Positions 47,662-59,706 of a stretch of DNA of 64,000 nt are shown in pieces. Numbering within the stretch: the stretch's first letter is position 1; each line of letters begins with the position of its first letter. The DNA comes from Plantago major (Eukaryota > Streptophyta > Magnoliopsida > Lamiales > Plantaginaceae). The stretch covers positions 4,349,712 through 4,413,711 of the forward strand of contig CM048841.1 of the NCBI GenBank assembly GCA_026545765.1. Reading direction: 5' to 3'. The position numbers were made by a program, and so were the translations under genes. Below the pieces are notes generated by a model. It was not told the DNA's origin, ran no database searches, and was given only the letters and a program-made list of their open reading frames with translations.

Positions 47662-50600
47662 TCATGTTGATTCTGCATTGCTTATATTGATCTCTGCTGT
47701 GAAAAATTGTTCTGCCTTGTCAATGAAACTAACTGGAAATCTACAATGCAACATGAAAGTAGATGTGTCAGATTGAACAGAACCCAAGTGCATGTCTTCA
47801 CAAGTCTTCAGCATTTTGCTGTCCCTTTGGTTCCGCATTTTCATTGATCTGATGTTACTGGATGAGGCACCGCCTTTCTGGGAGAGGACTCTAGTGCTTT
47901 TTGTAGAATTCCGGTTTGGTCTTTGAGATGCATCAGCCTGAACTTTTTTAGATTCAGGACCGGTTTGATTTGATTCAGCTGAATCATCTGATGACACGCC
48001 GTTTTGGTTTGAACTTTTGCATGATTTTAGTGAAGGTATGAGCATGTCCATGCTGAGTTCTTGCTGAATGACAGCCTTATTCTGCTCGCACCCATACGAA
48101 GCAGCCACTAACGTGCTTGCAATGATAGGCATCAACTCGGGATCACTGAAGAACACGAAAGGCAGATCACACACCTGTTTTGAGGCACAATTGGTTAGAT
48201 CATCTATTTTGGAATCTGGTGGACAATATGGATTAAAAATCGCAAAAATTGCTCTGAGTATTATCTTATCTCTAAAACCACACAGGTTAAACAGTAAGCA
48301 AATCCCCACTATAAGACAATCATTACGTTATCGAGGGTATTCTTGCAACTGACTCGGGAACTGATGTCATTATGAGAAATTGAGAATGTCAAGAGACTCT
48401 ACTGACCTTGTGAAGGATGGTAGGGCTCTTTCCCCAGCGAAGGACAGCTTGATTCCCCGGATGAAACAATGCGAAGTAGCCAAGAAGTGACAAAGATTCA
48501 AGCAAGAGCAAACCAATCTACAAATGTGCAAGCATTAATAGATTTTCTTTCTTTTACATACTATGTGGTTACGTTGATCACATACTTAACAAGGAGAAGT
48601 CTGTCAGATTCTTATCAAGCATTTCGTTACCTTATCATTAGCCACTCCCCAGTTGCTTGTGCAATGTGAAAGCAAGAAACTCATCAAGTGAAACAGCTCC
48701 ATTTTCAGGTCAGGCCGAGCCTAGAGATTGATCAAGTGCAAGTTCAATATAGAAGCAAAAGGGTTCGAGCAAAGATGTAAACCACCATTATATTCCTTGG
48801 GGAGAAGTGGAAGGTACTTACCAGCATTTTCTGGATAAAAGTTACATCTACTAGAGCCAGATTGTTCAAGACCTTCAGCACTCCAGTCGCAACTTCCTCA
48901 AAATTAGATGGGAGGGTATACGAGCCCTGAAATAAATTATTCTGAGCAACTCACATAAAGAAAAAATGGGAGGTTCTGCTGAAAAATGTCAAGTATTCCA
49001 GAACAGTTATCGTAGCTAGAGATTGACGGAACTCTATTTCAGAAACCTCAATCATGGACAAATGGCGCTTCTAACAGAATGAGAAACTGGGGCAAATAAT
49101 GATGATATTGGTGAAACTAGTCACATCCATATTTACAAGATCAAAATCTTCTATTCACTAGAGATGCCTACAGGGTACAAGACTATCCAATGAATCATAC
49201 AGGATGTTGGGATGTAGACGATGCAAGACAACTGATGAAGTAGACATCGTATCATCTGAATTTCCTAATAGTAACCGATGCAAATAGCACTTGGAATCTA
49301 AGAGATGTCCAACTCATGTGAAGTTTAAATATTACCAACATTATACAGCGTGAGGAAGGGTTCATCCAAACACCAAGTGACAGTGGCAAAAGTGTTAAAG
49401 ATGTAAATGTCAAGTTCTCATGAGCACTATCTTCCAAGATTATGTATATCCTAGGTGATTGCATTTGATAAGCCAGTTCACAGGAAGAGCATCAACATAT
49501 ATATACTTATGCCAAAAGAGTTCTAAACTCTTCCTAGCTCATCAATATACGGACAGCATGTTAAATTAGACTGCTAGTGTATAAGATGTATTACTTGATA
49601 AATAATAACCCATTTACACTCCAAAACCATAATTTCTATTATATAGGCAGTAAATGAGACAATATTGGATCTATAAGAGCAAGCAAGTATCACCACTGCA
49701 GTTAAAGCGTTTCGAAATGGGCACAAGGATAAAACAGAAACAAGAAATATGTCATGATTATAAACTAAAAGGCTCAAGTGGTAAGTGATGCAAAGCTAAT
49801 TTAAATAATTAGGCTTCATACAGATCATGAAAGAGACATGTACATGTACCAGTTCTAGCAATCTCACAAAAGGTTAGATGAAATGAAAAAATGACAAAAT
49901 TATATCTGTAGTTACTCTATTTTACGATACCTGTTCGGCAGATAACCTGTTATTATTAGCCTGCAATAGCACAGCAGTCAACATTGAAGGAAGACAAACT
50001 AAGCCAGTCTCGCCCATTGCCGAAAGGAGAAATTTTGCAGGATTCTTTGTATCAGAGCCATTTCCACCGACTTGTTCTGCACCATTGCTGGCCGAGTTAC
50101 TACCAATCTTCTGAACAGAAACGCACTCACGTTTATCGTCTGTTGGAACACTTGACAAAACATCCATGGCATTGACACGCTTCATTTCGAGAGCAATATG
50201 ATCACCATCGCACAAGTTGTTGCCAATAAGAGTTATAGCACCTGTTTCTTCATTTGGAGCAGTTTTATTATCCAGTGATGTACACTCTGATACGTCTGGC
50301 AGATGTCCAGGCATGCCACTGGTTGGAGGAAAAAGGGTTCTGCTAGAATTGCATGTAGTGGATATAACATCGGCAGAATCAGGGACTTCTATATCTTCAA
50401 GCTTAATTCCTCGTAAAACTTCACCGGGAAATGATTCCCAATCTATCGAAGATGATCCTCTGAATTTCGATGTCAGAACTACCAATAAATTTATACTAAG
50501 AAGAATCGATGAAGGAAAAGGTGATCCTTCCACCTGTGGTCTGTCATAAAGTGCAAAGAGATCCCGTAGCCTATGAATAACTTGATACGCAATAACAAGC

Positions 50601-53600
50601 TCAACCAAACCATCCTGCATCTGTAGTTGGATTTCATTAGAGTTCCCGCAGCCAATAATGGCAGCAGCAGCCCATAGAAAACCATCCACAATTTCAGAAA
50701 TAGACTCCAGATTTCCGATGGAGGTTTTATTAGTTTGACCAGGAGTAGTTGATGATGCTGCAATCTTGATGTAGTTTTCAAGTGCGGCTGCCAACATAGG
50801 GATGACTGGAGGCAGGAGATTCTGTACAAGGAAATAGCATCTATTTGCTGGCACAGAGAGCACTGTCCTAAGAAGCCTTAGAAGGTATATTGTCACCTGG
50901 CAGGCTTCAGGTTTAGACGTGTGTGATGCTGGCAATGCAGACGCAATGAAATCGAGCAAGCCAGCTTGGCGAGAAGCCTGTAACTCAGCATCCTTCCCCT
51001 CCAAGAACTGAATAAAATTAAATGGAAAATCATGTAAAAAAAAGGATGAATTTCATCAGATACCCCTGTGATTGAGGAAATATTAGAAAAACCACGAGTT
51101 TAACTCGGTATTAAATAAACCCCGTCGGGCTGGAGGTATATTTGACATATAAAAAAAACCCCTACGGAGGTCTCCGCAAACTGAGATTTTGGTATTGGAG
51201 CAAATTACAGGGGTCTAGATCTTCTATTCTCCAAAACATATTATCCATATTAGAGACATGATAAAACTAGAAACTGCTGACTTCTAGAGATGCAAAATTA
51301 AAAATTCAAACAAAAATGTGAAATGAACTTTAGAGTACCTTGATTATCTCAGCAGTTATTAGTCCAAAATTAGCAGCACCTTCTTTTCTTGCTTGGCGAT
51401 GTCTTTGCAACTCCTGAACCCATCTACAGATTTTCACTCTTGCAGTTCCTACAGCAGTTCGATAGCCGATGCTAGAATATTCAATTCCAACTGAAGGCTC
51501 GAGAAATTCATGTTTCAGTGACATAAGTCTTTGTCGAATCTTTTTTATTCTTCTCTTTAATAAATGTTGTCGTGATTCACTAATTGAAGCACCAGATCCA
51601 GTTGTGGCGCTACTATTATTTGCCCGATCCCCTGTGTTACCTTGTGCTTGGACTTCTTTACCAGCAATGCGCCGCAACAAAGGTGAAGATTGATCTCTGA
51701 AATCCATTGAGGCCCTTTCCCGTATTTGTTCGAGATAAAATTTACGCCGCTGTTCACTTTCACTGAGTCTTTCAGCTAATTTCTGAGCCAAGAGTTCGGC
51801 CTCCTCCCGCCGAGCTTTAGCTCGGATTTCCTTCTTTCGCGTCTTTTCCAAGGCTTTCGCTTCACGTGCTGCATTTGAAGCTTTCCGTTCTTCTTCCCAT
51901 CTAACTTGAGCCTCTTCTTTTTTTCGCTGTGTCTCAGCCAGGCGTTGCAGCTTCTCGGCTTCAATAAGCCTTCTGCGTTCCAAAACGGCTTCTTCTCTAG
52001 CCATGTCCTCTTTCTGTTTAGTTTTTATAACTTGAAGTTTCTCTGCTCTTCTCACTTCAGAATCCTGAAGCTTTTTGCGCAGTATGTGCTTCTTGTTTTC
52101 TTCATTTAACGAGGTGATGAAACGTACCTCATTAACTTTACTGCTTTCATCACCGGCTCTTCTCACAACCTGAGCTAAATAAGCCTCATGCCTAGATTCA
52201 CTTCGCTGATGGCGATCAAAAATCGACTCTCGCAACTTATTGCTGCGAACAGTTTGCCACTCATTTACACGGTTAAGTTTCTCTGAGGTCCTTTGAAGCT
52301 TCTGAACTCTCTCATTCTCGAGTTGACTTCTGATTCTTGTTGCGCGGGCGTGCTTCTCTTCTGCTTCTTTTTTAAGATCAAGACTAGATTTTTTCTTCTT
52401 CTCCGGAGACATAAGCTTATCATGCAATACCCGAACTCGCTCAGTACTTTTCCGGCCGAGACCCGGTGAATAAGAGAAACGTGAAGATCCACGATATGGG
52501 GATGCAAGTATATCTTCCCAATTTCTCTTCTCTTTCCAAGCATCCATTGCAGAGCTTCCATTTCTCTTATCTCTCTCTTGTTCTCGAACAGGAACATGCC
52601 GTCTCATAGCATCCGCTGATTTGGAGTTTTTCTCACGATTGGACCTAGTTAAACTTTTGACTTTCTTATTAAACAGCTTCTCCGATTCCATAACGGATCC
52701 ATTCGATTCTTTATTGCTCTTTTCATTGCCATAGGTAGCACAACCCTCTTTCACAGGTAACCTAGATGCCACAGAACCTAATTTGCCTGAGATAATGTTT
52801 CTCTTCTCTTTAGTAAAGCCATCAGACGCATCTGATATTCCAGAATGCTTCCTTGCCTTCAGTGTTGATTCTTTACAAACACCAACGATATCACCTTTCC
52901 GAGTTGAATTTTCAACAGTATCACTTGATTTGATATGATGACTATGAGAATCAGACCCAAGAATATCTGGATTATTGGTACGTTCTGCAGATCGCTCTTG
53001 TTGTATTTTTCTAAAAGCTTCAAGAGATGAAGACAGAATCTCTGCCCTTCGGGGTGAAGTTGTCATTCGACGGACCTGTTATAGGTGAAAAACAGTAAGA
53101 CCATTAACTGAGAACATAAATGGACCGCAGAAAATGAAGTCAACTTTTGTCTGTTATCATCTAAAACCACTATTTGGCCAAACACTAAAAATTTCAGACG
53201 AACCCTTCAAAAGCTGATGCACAGACGACATATATTCTAGGTGGCGTACTTGTGTAATATAGTGACATGATTTGAAATCGAAGAGAACTCATTTCATAGT
53301 TCCCAAATCCAAATACTTGTGCTTGTGCAATGTGACAGTTGGAAGCCTCTATTTGAACTTCTAGTAATGATTTGTGTACATCGACAACCATTACTTAAAA
53401 ATCTAAAGTGGATCATAGTAATTAGTGAACTTACTATGTCATCTCAATTGACAGCATGTAACACACTCACATAGACATGGACCATTTAGAATTCAATTTT
53501 TTATGTTATTTTAATATGATAATGCACTATCACACATCCCAGCCTACATTCACCATATCCTAGTCTACATTCTGTGTCATACTAGTTACAAAGTCCTTTT

Positions 53601-56499
53601 GTCTTATCAAACGAATTTAATGTTTGGTAAATGCATCCCACCTAGGAAGTTTGCAACTTTGCATACACTAAATACTCAGATGGCTACTTTTATGCAGAAT
53701 CTATAATATAGTGTATTGCCATTAAAAAAAGCTAGAATGCGAACCTCCCATGAGAGGGCATGTGGTCTGCGATGATCAGACTGCAATACCAACGATGCAC
53801 CTTCAGTTTCATGAGACAAGGATCTTTTTTGCTTCTCAAACTTTTCAACTCTAGACTTCAGTTCTCTGAAGTCTAATGCAGCTTCTTCAAGGACAAGACT
53901 AGCTTCTTTCATTTGATCAAGATCGCATTCAAGTTCACAGAGAAGGTAAAGTTCATCCACAGCCCTGTTAAGGTTTTCAAAGAGAAAGCACCACAGACGC
54001 TCTCTAAATCTTTCTTTACTTTCACCTGTGACTTCTGCATTTGCTCCATCTATACTCTGTTTATCAAGGATATCATTTGACTTCTCTTGTATCTTCTTAT
54101 CACTGGCCTCTTCAGTTGCATCAGCTGATGCACCCTCGCCTATAGTTCCACGTTCACTATGCTCACATATAGTTGGACCTGAAGCAGATTTCAACTTAGA
54201 TGCTTTTTTTGTTGATTCATCTTCACAGGCCTTGTGTAACATATGTCTATTTAGAGTGTCAAAGGAGACGTCATTTCCTGGCTTTAAACATTCATGGTTT
54301 TCAACTGTTTGTTCACTGTTAATCTGCTCTTTAACATCTTCTGATGGCACTTCATTAACCTCTTTACAGAGTCCTTCGGTGGATATAATTTTCGGAGATA
54401 CAGCCTTGGACTCTGGAAGAACCATATCCTCATTAATCACCACTCCAAACAATTTATGCTGATTCGGACCAAGTCGCTTACTGCATGGAAGAAATTTAGC
54501 AGCATTCAAGAAATCCGAATTGTCATTTTTTGTTTTTCCAAAGTTAACTTCACCACCAGAAGTTTTTCCATAATGCACCAGTGTTCCCTCATCCAAGTCA
54601 CCCCATTTAATTTTGGGAAGAACATGATTATTATCAGAATTTAAAGTGTCAGGACTTAATTTATAGCTAGGTGCTGCGGTATCGACAGCGGATGTATGGC
54701 ATGAGTCACCAATGTCATATTCAATAATAACAGATTTGTGAATGCAATCATCGATTGCTTCTTCTTCGGAAAAGAAAGAAGAAGATTCTGAAGCATTTCT
54801 AACATCAGGCTCAGTGCAGTCTCTACCTGCATTAGAGGGCTGGCTTTCAAGTATGATATTTGCAGAGTTTTCAACTGGTGAAGGTATACGGCTCGAATTT
54901 ACAGAACTATGTTTCCCACTGAGCTTGACAGCTCCACCATGCAACGAGAACTTCGAATTGCCCCTGTGTTTCTGCCAATAAAAGTTCAAGGGATGTCTCA
55001 AAAGTAAATGGAATAAACTTGAGAAAGATTGCAAAGGAAGAACTTATGATTTGTGCCATTAGAAGTATCAAAGGAAAAGAAACAAATCACGATAAGCTTA
55101 GGATATGGAGAAGAGAGATGGCCAAACATGGCATGTGAATATAAAAATTCAAAGAACCTGTAATGCAACCAGAACAGAATTAAGGGTTTAACATTAATCA
55201 TACATAAGCACAACAAGAGACTATCACGTCGATATGTCAATGAAATTATCACATACACAAGAAAGTCGGCTCAAGTTAAATATCAGCAACTAGGGTGAGT
55301 GATCTAGCAGACTAACACACATTTAGACTTCAGAAGCTCCCCTATCTGATCTGATGCATATGATTTCTTATGTTTGGGAGAAAACTTCCTCAGGAACGGT
55401 GAAAGCAAGACAGTAGTGTGTTATAGTAGCCGCAAACTGTCTCTGAATGGGCTCAGTCTACAGATTGATTGTTTTACAGTGAAGCCAACCTGGTTTCTAA
55501 TATATGCGAAAAAACAAAAAGGAAAATTTCTTAATCTCTTGCAACCTTGAGTTCCTGCTTATTCTATTTGTCCAGAAACATATCAATATATTTAAGTTCA
55601 TTCTATTTCTCTTCATCTGTCACCTCTTTCAATTCAAACCATTCGCCCTAGTAACAAATAATTTTCTCAATGAACATCAACAATGTACATTGTGACACTC
55701 GAATATAGATCAATCAAATTTTAGTTCTTTCTCTCTATTTCTCTTGTGGGAGCAACAAAACAAGGTAAACATTTCATTCTAGAGCTCATAAAGACAGATT
55801 AACATCCCCAAATTAAACACACGGCACCAGTCCAACAACAAAATCACACCATAAATCTCAAATTCATACATGATAGGTATAAAAAGATCATTTTTTTTAG
55901 GTAAATATTTCATCTAGAGTTCATAAAGACAGATTAACATCCATAAATTGAACACGCAGCATCAGTCCAGCAACTAAATCACACCATAAATCTCAAATTC
56001 ATACATGATAGAGATAAAGAGATCATTTTTTTTGGTAAGTATTTCATTCTAGAGTTCATAAAAACAGATTAACATCCACAAATAGAAAATATGGCATCGG
56101 CCCAACGACTAAGTGACACCATAAATCTCAAATTCATACATGAAAGATATAAAAAGATCATTTTTTTAGGTAAACATTTCATTCTATAGTTCATAAAGAC
56201 AGATTAACATCCACAAGTCGAACACACAGCATCTGTCCAACAACTAAATGACACCATAAATCTCAAATTCATACATGATAGATATAAAAAGATCATTTTT
56301 TTAGGTAAACATTTCATTCTAGAGTTCATAAAGACAGATTAACATCCACAAGTCGAACACACAGCATCGGTACAACAACTAAATCACACCATAAATCTCA
56401 AATTCATACATGATAGATATAAAAAGATCACTTTTTTACTACCTTTTTCACTTGCATCCATCCAGAGCCTTGGTCATTTCCACCTTCACCACTCTCCAT
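47662..56499 (-). CDS. SCAPER: SCAPER homolog (S-phase cyclin A-associated protein in the ER)
   Basis: This is a large protein of 1,638 aa. Human SCAPER binds cyclin A and acts at the ER and ribosome; the plant role is not settled. Eight exons fit, all in phase 0: 56443-56499, 53745-54971, 51339-53075, 49931-51007, 48822-48926, 48631-48720, 48407-48517 and 47662-48174. The N-terminus MESGEGGNDQGSGWMQVKK is followed by a Ser-rich disordered region. The SCAPER N-terminal domain comes next (RERLWCFLFENLNRAVDELY, ECDLDQMKEA). After MTTSPRRAEILSSSLEAF, a highly charged coiled coil (about residues 660-880) is dominated by E, K, R and A. The C-terminal half is helical, with repeat-like LLDFIASALP and LLRLLRTVLS stretches. 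Uniform phase-0 introns are a feature of this gene. The first intron contains a five-copy tandem repeat ending close to the first donor site. The frame is intact throughout. Confidence 0.92.
55763..56432 (-). repeat. Tandem repeat in SCAPER intron 1, 5 x about 135 bp
   Basis: Units begin AGGTAAACATTTCATTCTA (or close) at 55763, 55899, 56033, 56168 and 56303, spacings 136, 134, 135 and 135. Each contains AAAGACAGATTAACATCC, ACACCATAAATCTCAAATTC and ATAAAAAGATCA. The array ends within about 12 bp of the exon 1 splice donor. Confidence 0.95.
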
Positions 56500-57311
56500 C
56501 ACAAACTGTAAGCTGAAAACTTTTTCCTCAAATCATAATTTCGATGACCCGAAACATGCTTTAGCAACATAAAGGTTAAAACCCATAACAAAAACCGCAA
56601 TTTACCAAGAAACTATAAATACAGGACAAAATGCAGATGAATGACAATCAAATTGAGGATTGAACCAACAAAAAGTAAGCCTCGAATTGGTACAAGAGGG
56701 TCAAATCTTGATGAACTGGATACATTTGTGAAGAAATAGGGGGTGTTGGGAACAGAGAAGGATTGAGAAGAGTCATTTGTTGGGTTTCCATTTCTTCCGG
56801 TGGTAAATGATAAAAATTGACTAAGTGCGTTTCTGAAAAAAGAGAAAATGACAAAACAGAATTGAACGAGGATAGCTTTCAGAGTGTTGGCTCCCAATCT
56901 AAATCCATTTTAATCGAGTTAGTTTCGTGAGATGTTTGTCTTAGAATTTTAATTGAGTCGGAAAAGTATTTTTAATCGAGCCGGAACAATTATTTTTAAT
57001 TCATCTACTATTTATAATTCAATTAAAATTTCTACCTCTATCTAGTACTATATTTTATATCACTTTACTTTTTCATTTATTATAACAATCGTACAAAAAT
57101 CTATAAAATCTTACACACATCATTTCACCCATATACACCCTATATAACAACCCTATCAAATTTTAACTATATCACAAATATAATTTTTCACGACTCAATT
57201 AAAATTTAGTTAATATTAATATGTTAAAATTAAAATCCGGTCAATTAGGGTTACAAGGCAAACTATCTATTTAACATTATTTGTTAATTTAATGAGTTAA
57301 ATAAAATGAGC

Positions 57312-57513
57312 AAGTCTCATGTGAGACAATTTATAGATAACTTATCTAGATAACTCATCTTGTCAGGAAAACCAGTGACGTTATTAATCAAAATGTCTAT
57401 TTTATGAACATTGGTGTTTTTTTTCTTCATATTATCAAAAAAACATGTTTTGATTAATAACTTACATCTGTTTCTACATAATTTATCTAGAGAACGTCTC
57501 CTCAAATACTTTG
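57312..57513. mobile_element. MITE, AAGTCTC type, copy 2
   Basis: The left end AAGTCTCATGTGAGACA and the right end GAACGTCTCCTCAAATACTTT, with interior ACGTTATTAATCAAAATG and GATTAATAAC blocks, match copy 1 at 10189-10425 in the same order. This copy is more degraded. Confidence 0.6.
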
Positions 57514-57636
57514 CGAAATAAAATTGTTAAATTATCCCACATGGTCAATTTTCTCAAGAATTAAAGAAAATCAATCCAATATTAAACTGTCAGTGAGTGA
57601 TAATGTAAAATAATCATAATTTACCGATGATAAGTA

Positions 57637-57893
57637 CTCCCTCTATTTCAAAGAAAGTGTTACATTTTGACTTTGACCAGTCAATTGTCTTCGAGTTTGA
57701 TCACAAATTACTCATAAACGATAATAGTAAATAATTTAAGAAAATCATATAATAAAATTTTAATTACTAAATTTTCATTATATAATTTTAATAATTTATT
57801 TATTAATATCGTTTAAGATTAAATTGTGGTTAAACGCGGAGACAGTTTATCGCAAAATAGTAAAATGTAACACTTTTTCTGAAATGGAGAGAG
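57637..57893. mobile_element. Stowaway MITE
   Basis: The left end CTCCCTCTATTTCAAAGAAA and the right end TTTCTGAAATGGAGAGAG are imperfect inverted repeats; GTGTTACATTTTGAC is mirrored by GTAAAATGTAACAC further inside. TA flanks both sides (57635-57636 and 57894-57895). Confidence 0.82.
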
Positions 57894-58250
57894 TAGTTCG
57901 TAATCACTAAGGAATTGAAGAGGGTGCAAATTTCATTTATGGTGGATGAACTTTCTAATAGAATGTTAAAAAAGGAAGTTAGTAAGCTTTTACATGTTTG
58001 TGAGTTATAACTATCTTATAACGCTCCTATAAGTTAATTTAACCTTACTTGACTAAAACAAAAACACTCACCTTATGTAAGTGACATTATAATTTTATAA
58101 AATTAGGGTTGATTTACATGTTGGAGTTAGACCTCGGTGCCCGGGCTAACCGTCGATTAGCTGTCATGGCCAATAATCGTAATCGGTTACGGTTTCCTGA
58201 TCGACAGTTAGGGTCATAAACGGTTAATAACGATAACCATGAAACGACTA

Positions 58251-58421
58251 AAGCTTTGTTCTCTTCGTCAATGTAATGTAATCGAATTGAATTGAATCGA
58301 ATGGAATCGAATCAATTATAGTATAAAAATAACTCAATTGAATCGAATTAGGCTGAACTTAATTAATCTAAACTGAACTGAATTTAAATTAATGAGTTTT
58401 CAGATGAAAAGAACAGAGCTT
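58251..58421. mobile_element. MITE, GGCTCTGTTCTCTTCGTC type, intact copy
   Basis: The left end AAGCTTTGTTCTCTTCGTC and the right end AGATGAAAAGAACAGAGCTT are inverted repeats. The 170-bp interior is made of GAATCGAATT-type short repeats. This is the same family as the copy split by the CACTA element at 26087-27402. Confidence 0.65.
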
Positions 58422-59706
58422 AAATTCCTTCAACCACGGTTACGAATGAATTCCTTCAACCGGCGGTTATTGGTTGCCCAGCCCTACATGTTGAGTTCTT
58501 TTTGGTCGGGTCTAATTGGAGTTGGTTACTCATTTAATCCGAAGCGGCCTAAAGAGAATTAGGCTCTGTTTTATTCGTCTGAATTGAATGGAACTGAACT
58601 GAATTATATTATAAATTATAACTAAGCAGAACTGAACCTGAACTGAACTGAACGAGTTTGGGAACAAATCCTTATTCATGTTGACAGCTGTGTTATACCG
58701 AACCCATGTCAATCTCTTCCACCTGCGGCCACTTCCTCTGCATTTCTGTCCATCTGAAAATCTTAATCAGTTTTCGACAACCATGAGATTAAATTATTGC
58801 AGGTACTATTCCCATGTCCTCAACTTGAAGATTTTGCAACTAAAAATAGTAAAAATGTGTTCTTTTTCTTTTTTTTTCTTTCTTGATCTTGATTTTTGCC
58901 ATTAATGGAGGATGCTTGATCTCCAAGTTGAATTCCTCGTTGAATCTTCACATTTGCTTTTGAATTATTAGTTGGGCTAAACTTTTGTGTTTTCCCTTTT
59001 CCGTTGATGAATTAATTGGCAGCAAAAGTTGGAGTTTTGCTTTCAGTTTAACTACAGTAGCAGGATAGAGAGTATAAATACAATATCCCTTTCTTCTAAA
59101 GATTATGCTTTGACAAGTCATGTTCATATATGGTTGCTTTGCTTGTAGTACTAGTCAAATGGCGTAGATGCAAAGCAATGCTAGACACAGTTTAATGTTT
59201 CTGTTTTTTATATAGCAAATTTGTGTTTGGGTGTAATTTCCAAGATCTCTTTTTTAAAGTCCAATTACAGCTTGGAGAAGGGTATGGGTTTCATTAAAGT
59301 TTTCTAAGTGTGGATATGGGATGTTTTTAAAGCAAGTGGACATGAATGAATGTGTCAGAAGACTACTGCCGGTTTTAGTATATGTTTGACATGATGATGT
59401 AGTCAATCTGGGCATTATTTCAATTAAGATGTATCTGTGAGTTTTTCGTAAGCTCCTTGGTAGTCTACTAGTCTTCATGCTGATGTTATTTATCTTTTTT
59501 TAAATTCTTCCTTCAGCCAGTTTTGGTATAAACATTATAATGCTAGTTAAAATCTATCTGCCAGTTATTATTATTATTATGCTCCCCGTACATGTTGAAG
59601 TATCCGTTGTGCTAATGTTATTTATCTTGATCTGATTCAGTTTCTTAGCCGATTTCAATCTGAGTTGCCAGTTGCCACCACTCAAATTCTCCTAGGTGAT
59701 CATCAG

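Larger units (their letters stand above)
56500..59706. other. Divergent promoter region between SCAPER and heparanase-like genes
   Basis: The two genes are transcribed away from each other, so both promoters and 5' UTRs lie in these 3.2 kb. MITE copies occupy 57312-57513, 57637-57893 and 58251-58421, with a partial one near 58563. No other gene was seen. A leader exon with intron for the heparanase-like gene is possible in 58680-59640 but was not resolved. Confidence 0.45.

Noticed and set aside
56613-56897. 94-codon minus-strand frame upstream of SCAPER
   Set aside because: It has no family similarity and is in the position of a 5' UTR. SCAPER homologs start at the ME-GE-type N-terminus found at 56499.
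59665-59706. Upstream extension of the heparanase-like frame
   Set aside because: The extension opens with TTG and has no ATG. The ATG at 59707 directly starts a good signal peptide, as in the family.
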